NCBI GenBank assembly: GCA_035235625.1
Contig: CP141140.1
Coordinates: forward strand, 17,132,685 to 17,196,684
Origin: Saururus chinensis
Lineage: Eukaryota > Streptophyta > Magnoliopsida > Piperales > Saururaceae
DNA length: 64,000 nt
Direction: 5' to 3'
Under the pieces are notes generated by a model. The model saw nothing but the letters and a program-made list of their open reading frames with translations, ran no database searches and had not been told where the DNA came from. Of the stretch, positions 34,954 to 46,700 are shown piece by piece (within the stretch, counting starts at the first letter, position 1; the number at the start of each line of letters is the position of its first letter). A program made the position numbers and the translations under genes.

Positions 34954-37695
34954 AATAACAACAAAGTACAAGGCAATAGCCCCAAAAAGAAGCAATTGAC
35001 AAGTCATTAGTAAGTAGAATTATCATATATGTTAATGTTAATAGTCCTTGGATAGAAAAGCACACAATTAGGAAAGGAATAAATTTTTTCTAATTAATTT
35101 TCTACCTTTCGGAAGGTGTATATATAGAATCAACTATAATTCATTTATTTTCTTCCTCTCAAATATTATGGCATTAATATAGTCAACAAAGCCTTTTTGA
35201 ATATGGATAAAATCAGCTATAATTTATTTATTTTATTAGCCTCTTTGGATTGTAATTCCACTGAGTATACTCGTATACTTAGCCAACAGTTAGGACATTT
35301 GACAATTAACAGTTTACAGTCTAGATAGCTGACAATTGGCAAACACGTGTTTAAATTTTTTTTTGATTTTATTTATTTAGTTTGTTAAGATTGTTCATTA
35401 TAAATACTCATAGAGACATTGTTAGTCATAATGTTGTCTTATATCCTATTTATTGTAATAAATTAATAAATTTGAATGTCGACCATCAGTTGTCAACTAT
35501 TAAGCACGAGGTTTGCATTAGCATTAAAGAAAACTCATAATCAAGTAAAATTAAAACTCACTCTTGGTTTATCATGTTTATCATGTTTATGAGTTTATTT
35601 TTAAGATTTGAGCTTGTAAAGAAAACCAAATAAATTCTTAATAGCTTTTCCGGCTCATTTGTGGCTGGTGTTGTCAAATTCCGAGAGGGAGGTAGAGGAG
35701 GTGACTAAGGAGGAAAAGAGGAGATAGGGAGGGGGAGGGAGGAGAAGGAGGAGATGGGGAAAAGGAAGTGGAGAAGGTGGTAGAAAGGGGAGGAGGAAAA
35801 GGCGATGGTGGAGGGAAGACAAAGTCGGATGAAGTGGAGTCAGTGGTGAAGACGACGAAGTTAATTAGTGGTGGAGGCAATGGAATTGTTGGCGGAGGTG
35901 GTAGAGTAGTAGCGAAGGGGAGGTGACGGAGTCGAAGGGAAATGAGAAACATTAAATTGGTGATGTTATAAGGAAAAAAATGGGAAAATAGTATTTTAGA
36001 CAATTTATGCCACATGTGTGGAGGTTTATATGTGTATATGGTCATTTTATATATTACATGAAAATGGGAGACATTTTGTATAATATGTTGTATCCTAGGG
36101 CCATTTTGACAAATTCCTCTTATATGTATTTATATTACTATATACTTCATCTATCCCGCATTAGGCTACAATTGGTTTTCAAAATAAATTAATTTTATTT
36201 TGTTTTTAAAAAATATATAGAGGTATTAATGTGGGACTAAGAGAATATAAACTTGTCTTTGTATATAAATACTAGTCAACGTGCACGTGCATATCACGTA
36301 GTTAACAAAGAGCAATGACTTTCACTTAGCATATAAGTTGATGCGTGTTATGGCCATTTTTGTAGGAACTGTAATGTTTTATTGTTTTTGGTTTGCTGTA
36401 AAGTTTGTTTTTTGTTTACTGTAAAGTTTTAATGTTTATGCTTGTTTTGATTTTAGTGATGATTTGGTTTAATTATAATTTTTTTTTATTTTGATTTTTA
36501 GTTAGAAAACATTAGTGTCTAGCTTAATCCACCAAGTGTCATACTAATTATTGTCATTTTTTATGTAATTCTTTATATTAAAGAAGTGGCCCCCACACTA
36601 GGATCTATGATAATCTCGGGTGATGTGCCAACTTCTTCGGCCACAAACCCTCACTTAGCATCTTAAATTGGCTTTGGTTTTGTCAAATTCTCTTTTTTTC
36701 TATTTCACTTAATGGGCTCACTTATTCATTTGTTTTGCTCTTTTCAAGCCCACTTACTTGCCCTAGCTATAAATAGAAATATTAGTCATTTTCCCATTTA
36801 AGGTGGGCTGAGATTTGAGAGTCTTTGGGAAAGGTCTACCCCTCTCAAGAAGGAAAAACTTAATCCAAGGTAAATCCTTATAATCTCTTCCATGTTTTTC
36901 CTTTATTTTACCCCAAATCTTATGTTCCATTCATGAATGAGATTTTAGGCTTTCTTTATCTCAAATTTATTCTTTCACCTAAATTTTGAAACCTTAGATT
37001 CAGATTCTTACTTCTATTCTTGTGATTTTATTTTTGGTATAAGATGGTGTTAAATTTATCATTTATTAGTAGTTTTGAGTCTCTTTTCAACGAAAATGTT
37101 AGATTTTTTTCTTAGGGCTAATGTGATATAATTTGTTAGGTAGGGATTCTTTGAGTTTGAAAGGAAATTGAAGAGTCTATAATTTAATTTGAGGTAAATA
37201 TTTTTTATTTGATGAAATTTTACTTGATTTGACACAATGTTTGTAGGTGGATTTATGTTCTTAAAGGTTATGGATGTATAAATTTTAACATTTTAGAATT
37301 GATGATTTAATAGAATTTTTGCGTGAATGTGCATGAGAAATGTTAGTTCTACCATGTCTATGGGTTAGATAATGTAATTTTGGGATGAATTCGATTATTT
37401 TTCAAGCATGAAAAAGAACTGTTTTCTAAGGTTGCTGGGCCGAATGATTGATCAAATAGAGATTTTGAAAGTCTTTGTTCCCAACAATTGGCTAAACAGA
37501 AAATGGGTATGTGCTTGTATTTAAGCTAGATTTTGATCATTTTTTTATGTCTTTCACACAACACCGATAGATTATGATTATGCTGAAGTTCAAATGCTTA
37601 CACACATGCAATATTATATATGTATGAACAATATTGTACACATTTTAGCTTATTTATTAACATGATCATATATGTTTATGCTTACTTATATGCTT
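34954..37695. other. Intergenic; purine-rich tract and LTR-like remains
   Basis: A purine-rich GGAGG tract lies at about 35684-35935. A decayed Stowaway-like piece is at about 36137-36250. A CTATAAATAG TATA-like box at about 36767 sits in sequence resembling LTR U3/R regions of the neighbourhood, but I could not define LTR ends. No gene is recognised. Confidence 0.4.
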
Positions 37696-38180
37696 CATTA
37701 CAAGGAAAACGATAAAAGTGCTCCAATGACAATTAGCGACGCTTAAAGAGTATAAAAAAATATAGTTGGTACTACTCATTATCAGCATATGAAAAAGTGT
37801 TACTAATAGTACAACCATTAGCAACGTTTTTTTTTTGTCGATAACAGAAAAAAATTGTGATGCTTTATGCAATGTTGCTAATAGTAAATTATTATCGATG
37901 CTTATCAATAAAGTATTGTTAATATGAAAAAAAATAAAAAAAATAAAGAATCCTTATTAGCGACATGTTTTAATGTCACTAAAAAAATTTTAGTGACCCT
38001 TTAGAAAAAATGTCGATGAGAAAATATATTTTATTAACCATAAATAAGTGTCACTAATAATATATTATTACCGACACTTGTTAACAAGAATCACTAATGA
38101 TATAGTATAATTAGCATTGTTTTCTAAATCATTGCTAATATAAAATTTTTCTAACAAAATTTAAAAACTTATTAGCAATG
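37696..38180. mobile_element. CACTA-like non-autonomous element (partial)
   Basis: The left end reads CATTACAAGGAAAACG, close to the CACTACAAGAAAA terminus of plant CACTA transposons. It is followed by many copies, in both orientations, of a TTAGCGAC / GTCACTAA subterminal-type motif, often separated by A or T runs. A matching right terminus was not found, so the end coordinate is approximate. No transposase is present. Confidence 0.5.
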
Positions 38181-40722
38181 CATTTTTCTCTCTCTCCCTC
38201 TTTCTCTCTTTCGCACTTCTCCCTCTCCCTCTTCTCTCCCTTTGTTTTCTCACTTTACTCTCTTTTCTCTCTCTTACGCATGTAAGCATGAACCCTAGCA
38301 CTAATAAGAAAAGGGGGAAAGTAGAGGAATTTAATTTAAATATTTTGGGATATTTTATTATATATTAAATAATAAAATTAGAAGGTATTGGCAACTCATA
38401 GTTCTATGCACCGCAGATACCCTAGGTATTGGCGAAAAATCCCCTTTAAGAGATAAATCAAAGTATTATTAGTTGTCCCATCCATACACCAGTGTCAATG
38501 TTGATGGTCAACATTGACTTGTCGATATCCGGCCAATGCTCAGTATAACACCGGTGCATCCTCATGTGTCGATGCCAATAATTATTCATCTTCTCCTAAA
38601 CATCAACACCATCAATGATGTGCAGTGTCATCAATGACGTGCAGTGTCAATGGACATGTCAATCATCATAGAAGAAAACCTGAAAGTTTCCATTTTGTTG
38701 TATTAGCCATTCCCATTTGAAAGATCTTCTAAATAAAAATTTTATATGCATAAGACATTAATTTTAAGTGCATTTAGAACACATTAGATACAAAATAGCC
38801 TGAATCAATAATTTAATCATATCATCCCAATAACCTATTCCTTCATATAATCATAGATTCAAATGCTAGAAGTAACCAAAATTCATAAATCACGTGCTTT
38901 TTAAGAATTGATAAAAGGTTAGCCGTCTAACCTTTCTCCTCCGTATGTTTTATGCCAAGTTCTTAGAATTTGGCATTTTCTCTAACAAATTAGTTTTTGA
39001 AGATATAAGTCTTAGGGCATAAATGAGTATTTATATGAAGGAGAAATAACTGAATTTGGTACATAACTATTTATTTTGCACAAGTTTTATCTTCATTAAC
39101 AAAATCGTCTCGTGCACGAACGCATTGTTGACTCTACCAACGAAATCGGGAAGTTTACTGATATTTTTGCTTATACATCTTTGCTTTCGACAATACAATT
39201 GATTACTCACCAACATGTTGGTGCTAGTATTGATGACTTACCAAACATAAAATTTAAATCCATTCCAATTCTCATATTTTTAATATGAAAAAATACCTCT
39301 AAATTTGTAGGTGTCAAACACTTCCCCCAATTTCTTTTTATTTTTTGCCTTCTTTTTATTGCTCTCCCCTATTCTTCTTGTCTTCTCCTCCGGTGCTAGA
39401 AGAAGAAGAAGGTATTTGTTTAATGGGGAAGGAGTGAGTAATGGGGGGAATGAGACATTGTGAAAAGAGGTGCATTAGGAGCATTCAAAATTATGGGGGT
39501 GAAAGCGAAATAAAAAATATTGTAAATTTTATTTTTTTTGTGGGGCAGAGGAGTTTGTACTTTGTAGTAAGAGCAATTTTATCACTTCAATCCTACGATT
39601 CTATATGTTTATTGACTTGCCTAACATGGTAGTTCTTACATTTATCCTAGGATGTCATATTTTCGTTGACTTGCCCAGTGAATGCGTCTATATGCACACA
39701 AAAATTCCCTTGATACGTCGTTTCTTATTGACCCTATATAAAAGGCTTTAAAATTTTTCATGCGTACCCCATAATATATGGATTTTTTTCTCCTCAACTC
39801 TACCCCTTCCTCCCTCATTCTTCTCTGGAGTTGACTATAGTGTCATCGCCGAAAGCAACATATAGTCTAGCCCCACCTCCGCCAGCCTCTCCTCTACTTC
39901 TTTTTCTTTCTCCTCTTCTTAGCCTCCATGTTGTCAATTGGCCATATAGTGGCCGTTGCAGCCAGAGCCGAGGCTTTCTTGGCTACATCAGCCTGGCAGC
40001 TTGACCATACTTGGTTGTTGTAACTTGGTGGCTAGAACTGGCTAGAGCAAAGATGGACTGGCAGCCACCACTTCTTTGTGACTAGTTGACAGCATAGTAG
40101 CTTCTCTGCACCATCAGCTACTGCGAAGGAGGAGGAGGAGTAAGAAGAATACGAAAATAAGAGAGGAAGAGGAGGTAGGGCTGGGGCACCGTCGGAGTTA
40201 TCGCTGTTGCCGTCAAACTGGATATGTCGTCGCCCCCGGAGTTGGAGAAGGAAATATAGGGTTATTAAAAGGTTAATAAGTATGAAAAATGGTATAGGTT
40301 CTTGGGTTAGGAGTATAGATTCTTAGAGTGTACATAGACACGTAAATGGCACATAACTATCAGGTGATAATGTCAAATTATGTCATGGTACATATGCTAC
40401 CATGCCAGGGGTTCTAGAAACGTCCCTTACTTTTTCAATATAAGACGCGTCCTTTTATGTTGTGTACTATGTCGGCCTAAATATTGAATGATATACCATG
40501 TTAGATTCAACACGATACATAAGACCTCTACGTATCATATTAAGAGCATCATGTACCATGGTCACCAGTGGTCAATAAAACTTTTCAACAAGAAAGGGGC
40601 GGCTATCGAAGTTATCTTTATTTATTAAAGATAGCACGGACTTTGCCAGGTTTCGTTAATCAAAAAAAGAAAAGCAACATAAAAGCATCATCCCATGCAC
40701 ACGTTCATTTCAGACTTCAACA
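38181..40722. other. Intergenic / 3' flank of gene D, nothing recognised
   Basis: This holds a CT-rich tract (38187-38280), a short perfect inverted repeat of GTCAATGTTGA type near 38493-38518 and a 19-bp duplication near 38612-38650. AATAAA signals on the minus strand near 40617-40627 lie about 100 bp past the gene D stop and are plausible polyadenylation signals. No gene is recognised. Confidence 0.4.
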
Positions 40723-42288
40723 TCATTGCTTCTTCTCCCACACGCTGTAGTCCTTGCCAGATGTTGCAATCTGAAAACCAGCAGGTATATGGTCGCCCAC
40801 ATCGTTGTTAGGTCCAATCTTCACGATGATCTTCTCATCAATTGCCGCTATGTACAAATCCGCATCAGCCACTATGATCCTGCAAGCACTTGTGGGTCTA
40901 ATCCCATTCTTCGATCTTACTTGAGTCAACTTACTAATCTCCTCCTTCAGCCCCATATCGAAGAAGTGATCATAGAACTGAAAAATCACAAACCAAAAAA
41001 TTTCATCTCTATTCTGTCCACAAAGCAAATGATACAAGATGTTCAAAAATGAATAAAAGTGGCTTACTATAGATGGTATTCCTGGATGGGTGAGAATGTA
41101 GGCATATCCCTGCATGATCTTATCAGACGGAAATGGCCACAGCTTCTGCGTAGACCCAGTATCATGATTGTCAATGAAGGTGACGGCCTTGTCCGGCAGC
41201 CAGCCGATGAGCCCAGCCGGCTTCCCAGCAGAATCCCGCAACCGCCACAGCGACCCTTCCACCGCCGCCTGCAGGATCCCTTTGGTGGTGAAGTCAAACG
41301 CCGTGGCCGGTCCGCTCGCCGCGTTGACCCAATCCACCAGCCTCTGCCTGTGGGCGTTCTGATCGTACCTCGGCTCCGAGTTGTCATAGTCAAGAGAACT
41401 CCAGTACTCGCCCACCACGAACTCGGGCTGGCTTGCTTTGATATAGATCTTGGTTATGTCCGGCGAGTAGCCCTTTGCGAAGTCGAACCGCCACCCATCG
41501 AAGCCCACCTCCTGCCTGAGCCAGGTGAGCCAGCCTGAGAGCTCTTTCTGGACTCTCTGGTTCAGGTGGTCGATGTCCGGGGCCCCGCCGAAGTCGTCGC
41601 CCGTATCGGCGTTGCCGGTACCGTCCGAGTAGATGCTGTCGTCCTTGCAGATGAGGCCTGGGCCCCAGTCGAGGCGACTGTCCGGGGTGCCGCCCTCGAA
41701 GATGCACCAGATGCCCCGGTCGTCCATCTTCTCGGCGGTACGGTGGTTTATGACGATGTCGGCCACGCACTTGATGCCCTTCTGATGTAACGAATCGATG
41801 AGTGCTTTGAGCTGGGCCTTGCTGCCGTACTTGGATGCGTCTAGGTCGTATAGTCTTCCCGGCATGTAGCCTGGACGTAGGGACAAATCCAACTATAAGT
41901 GCATGTAGATGATACAAAGCATATGATTTGGATAAATAATAGATCCAGCGATCTTGCGGTTTTTTACCTTCATTTGACACGGACTGTGAAGCTGGAGGGA
42001 GCCAGACATGGGTGATTCCAGCCTCGGCTATTTCAGATACACGGGTGCCCAGAAACTGATACCATCCCTGCTGCTTCCACGACTCCCAGTTAAATCCCTA
42101 CAAACCAAAAATACCATGAAGCATTTTTACATGATTGAAGGCCGATGATCTCACATGCTTTTGATGATAGAAAAAGGCAACAGATGAAAATAAAGGTTAC
42201 TTACCTGGAACAAAATCTGTGACTCAGTAGAAGTAACAAGGAGGGAGATGGAGAGTAGAAGGCAGGACAACAATGCAGGGAGACCCAT
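40723..42288 (-). CDS. AMY: Alpha-amylase gene D (GH13, secreted type), 4 exons, 423 aa
   Basis: Exons are 42288-42205, 42097-41968, 41870-41068 and 40977-40723, GT-AG introns, phases 0, 1 and 0. Length equals the usual secreted plant alpha-amylase. Exon 1 is a 28-codon signal peptide ending SQILFQ. Exon 2 begins GFNWESW and is one codon shorter than in A-C. Catalytic residues are D201 ([11 protein letters not shown]), E226 (VVGEYW) and D308 ([10 protein letters not shown]). Calcium motifs [10 protein letters not shown] and YSDG are kept. The tandem tryptophans of barley are W295-L296, and the sugar-tongs tyrosine is asparagine (PNNDVG). GIPC is GIPS. It is the copy closest to the ceramide synthase gene and the most distinct of the four in exon 2. 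An in-frame upstream ATG at 42447 would add 53 residues but lies before the predicted transcription start. Confidence 0.95.
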
Positions 42289-42352
42289 ATCTCTCCCTCC
42301 AGGACTTTGATGTCTATCTGCTTCTGAATGGCCGGTTGGCAGAAAGGCACTT

Positions 42353-42361
42353 GTATATATA
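42353..42361 (-). promoter_or_regulatory. Probable TATA box of amylase gene D
   Basis: TATATATAC preceded by AATTA on the minus strand, about 65-73 bp upstream of the ATG, the same distance as in the other copies. A TATCCAAT motif (minus strand, about 42389-42396), similar to the TATCCA amylase element of cereal promoters, lies about 30 bp further upstream. A second TATAAAA box at about 42496-42502 is a possible alternative promoter. Confidence 0.5.
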
Positions 42362-42502
42362 ATTGGTGTTGATAGGAAGGAACCAGAAGTATTGGATAAG
42401 GAGAGTGCTGCAAGTGTGAAATGGAAAGGGGAAGAGCAGAAATTCAAAGGAGAACCTCGACGGTGACTATATTCTTCTTCAGAGACCCGAACCCTTTTTA
42501 TA

Positions 42503-43727
42503 CGGGAAAATGAGCGTGGATGAAATTTAGTTTTGACGCGTCTACCCTGACCGGGCTTCTTTACTTAGAGCCCCTTGACCAGCTTGTATGGGGCTCTAAA
42601 AATGGTACATAAGAGGGGCATCTTCAGATAGGAATCAGAACCTTCTTATATACTGTGTTCAAATCACTATGTGGGCCGGTGAAGCTGATCACCGGACTCC
42701 GGTCACAGAGCCCGTCAGGCTAGACTCTTCTCATTTAATATGGCTGCAGCAAGTTGCCTAATCTGTGTACACATGATTGGAAACCAAATGGCGTCACTCT
42801 GAAATTCTTTCCTGTTTTGGACAAAACAAACATTCATTTCTGCAGGGATTAAGGGTGCGTAAATCACATACCACGCCCCGCTACGTCAGCGACTTTGTCT
42901 GTCCTACCTGGTGTTCGCTAGGGTATCTTTCACCGGATGGGGGATATAGATCTTGAGGTTGAAAATCTTACAGCTCTAGAGGATGAGGATCAATATTACA
43001 TACAAAAGCACGTACGTTAACATGCGTATGACGTGCGTAAGCCTTGCAAATTGTGAACACAAACATTTGCATTCCTACAAATAAAAATCAATTTTTGACA
43101 CGGGACCATTTGAACGTAAACATTGCCCAATTATCATGCGATTACATTGATTAGGTATTTCCCTTCTATTTCCTCCTGGCTGGATTCACTTGTATTTTTT
43201 TTAATTTCCCACCTCATCTTCTCGCGCTGCACTCAAATCTGCATATCATCTGCATTTGCTTGGCAAAATGCGATATAGATAGATAGATGTAACGGACCCA
43301 TAATTGTGTAGGCGGGCATCTCACAGGTTGTGCCATAGGTGTGGATAAGGGTCATATGGGCGGGACAACATAGGCAAAAAGCACGTTAAATCTGCTCAAG
43401 CGTTTTGTAGTTTTGCTACGACAACTCTGCAATAATCGCTATTATGGGAGCAGAAATGTCATGTTGCATGGCATTAGTTAAGAACAGCAAACGCCAAACG
43501 ACAATGCTTGGAGATTACCACTGAGGTAAGATGTCATTACAAAATATAATTCTCGGAGGGAACAATTATACAGAAAGCACTAATATACAGAAAATGTTTC
43601 TTTTCTTTTCAAAAATAAAATCAATGAGCTATTAAAAAAGAGAAAAACCGAACCCTGGTATGCCAGTACAACCAACGTAGTTAGTGACCCAGCTTTTGTA
43701 TAACGCCAACAGTATTACCCCTGAAGA
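42503..43727. other. Gene D upstream region and 3' flank of ceramide synthase
   Basis: The interval separates the gene D promoter from the ceramide synthase stop codon. No further gene or repeat is recognised. Confidence 0.4.
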
Positions 43728-46700
43728 CTAGTCTTCACCTTCCGAATCTGCAGTCAAAATTTACAAGACACATTAGCTTAATAATATGTAAACCAAAGTG
43801 AAAAACTCTCCACATAAACACCAAGATCGCTTAATGAATAACTTGTCACTTTAAAAAATATCCAAGAAGGCTTTCAAACAATTAAATAAATTGGCAAAAA
43901 AATGTTTAGCATTCAGCTCCTCCATGAAAGCAAACTACAAAAAGCTTTCCATCAATACACCCGGAAAAAATTCAACAGAGAACTTTGATGTACATGCAAC
44001 ATCAAATATCATGTCACATTGCATCTTTTCCACAAAACATGAAACGTTCCTAGTTCCATGAAAAGCAGCTTAAGCTCACCTCATCCAACCAAACAAACAA
44101 TTAATCAAAATTTTCAATCAAATTTGTTTCAGTTCATCACTACCAATTTGGCAGAACTATCAAAAATGGGGTCCATATTCACAAAGGCACAGCCGCACAG
44201 CCACCTAAGAAATTTGTCAAGCAAATAGAAACTCAACCAAAAGTTTTGAAAGTTTTACATGGTAAAACCAGAAACACGTATAAATAGAAAACATCATAGA
44301 AAACAGAAATCCCAAGTAACAGCTTTAAACCATGAAATTGTAAAAAGGGATGGAAAAAAACTTACCAGATCGAATATCCTCACCAACTTTCCCTCTATTT
44401 TTCAGTTGTCTTGAGATCATTGAACAGATAAGAATCCACCAGTATATATGGAATATAAGCAACATCAAAAGCATTGTGTTGAATGCATAGATCAATACAG
44501 TGATGTAGCTGTTTGAATAATCCAAGAACTCCATCGCCTCCATGCTGGGAAATATTCAACACAATATAAGGATGAATGATGCATAAAAGTCAAACAAATA
44601 AAAAAATGAAGCAATGAATGTGGACGTACCTTAAAGATCCAATTACCCACCAGGGGAAAAAAATTAGTCTAAGAAAAAGCCATGAGATAGCAAAGAATCC
44701 AAAGACGATGCTTGCTGCCAGCTCCTTCTCAGAGTATTTAAAAACTTTGGCTGCTTCCATGAATACATCACTTGCATCATGTAGAGCAAGAACTATTGAG
44801 CCAATGCGGAAAAAACTGCATTATAGCATCACAACAACTCTGATATTAGCCACCAGTCATAAGAATTAGAAATTTAAAATACTTTTCCAGAAAAAATAAT
44901 GATGAATCCTTTTAGAAATTCAACTCTCTATAAAAGGAATAGACATGACTATGCCAACACAGTATGATAGCCCCATCCCTCCAAATGAAAACACAATTAT
45001 AATCTATGCAATTGGACATAGGTCTTATCAATCAGTCATAATGGACGCATAAACAGACGTAATGCTTGCACATCCATAACTACCACTTTCTGTACTACTA
45101 ACATGAAATAAAAAACAAAATACTTGCTAATTCAATTTAAAAAGAAGTTAGAATATTATTACGAAAACGATGATGTAAAAGGTCATATGGAATTTTTCAG
45201 ATGGAACTCGAGCAATACCAAGGTCCAAACACTGACGACATGAAGAAATGGTTGTACTTGTTGAAAATGCATGAAAATTTAAAAAACAAATCTCGGTAAA
45301 AATATTAGTTCATGTAGCCAGCAAGAACCACTAGCACCAATGCCATAAAGAAGGATGGACTTCAGAGATCAATAAAAACAGTTCCAATGCAACCCACCAA
45401 CAATCATATTTGTAATTATTTTAGACAACATAGAGCTGCTCAGGAACATTGCATATAGAAGGCCAATCAACAGTCAAACTCTTGAAATGACAGAACAACT
45501 ACAATCATGCATGAAAGAAGATAATTGCATTGATGTCGTTATTAAACACATGAATCTGCTGATGCAGATCAGATCTTAGTCTGAGCACCAGGCAGCGTGA
45601 CACCAATATATGAACTCCTATACTTAAAACTTGATGTCGTTTTCTTTTTCCCACCTTTAGTATTTATAACATTAACTTACAAAAAGAAGCAAAGGGTATT
45701 GTTCCATGTTTACTAAAAATGGATACATGGCATGAGTTCGCGCATCTTGTATAGATAAATGCTTTCTCACATTTCAGAGTTTTGTGTAAAATGTTTTTCA
45801 GCAATTTGTTTCTTTGTAAACACTTTTCTTTTTAGGAAATACAATTTTTCTTGCTTTAAGAATCACGTTGAAAATGTAAAAAAATGCACATGTAGGTGAA
45901 AAGAGGAAAGACACAAATTTCCCATGGGTGTTTAAGTAACTGATGTTCCAACACTTATCTAATATCCATACTTTGCATATTATGAGGTTCCTTCAATTCC
46001 TAATCATATGTTTTATCCTTCCAGTAAACAAAAAGGAATCCAGAATCAATAGAGAAGATGACTTGGTTGCTAAGTGGTAAAAAGTAGCCTTTTTTTTTTT
46101 GTTGGCAGTTTGTTCCCTATATTTTAATGTATATGATTAATCATTCCTAGAAAAATAAAAGCATCTAGCATCCACAAAAGAAATATACTGATTACTTGAA
46201 TGGGAAAGAAAACTAGCATTTTAAAACAATAAATGTGAAGGTTGCTATGCATAGCCAACACCAATTTTGCTCCAGAAGTCCAGAACATTAAAAAAACTTT
46301 ATTCATATAATAACAATAAGAATAGGAGAAGTTTTCTCTAAACCTGAGAGAAAAAGAACTGTTGTTCTTCATCATAGCAGAAGAACAAAGGTGACATACT
46401 AATATTGTAAATATGATAACCCAGATGCAGCTGATGGTTGATTAAGATAATAAAATAATGTCAATCTAGATTTGTTAACGTAAATGCAGTTGATGGTTGA
46501 TTAAGGTATGGATCCTCCATCCCAATCCTCCTCTGCGTCCATACTTAGAAATGGATCTGCTATGACCTGATTTAGAAAGGTTTCCTGGTTATAAAATCAG
46601 ATGAGACAAGCCATAGAAAGCAGGAGAGGACACATGAAGGACTCTGGTGGAGATCATAACACCACTTGCCACTTGTTACAAGATGCATCTGCCTTTGAGC

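Noticed and set aside
35674..36045. 123-aa proline/serine-rich minus-strand frame
   Set aside because: Translation of a purine-rich low-complexity tract; not gene-like.
41059..41538. 159-aa plus-strand frame opposite gene D exon 3
   Set aside because: Antisense shadow of the GC-rich amylase exon; similar shadows occur opposite genes A, B and C.
42289..42447. 53-codon N-terminal extension of gene D
   Set aside because: It would put unrelated sequence ahead of a good signal peptide, and the TATA box matching the other paralogs lies between it and the normal ATG. Kept only as a hypothesis in the findings.
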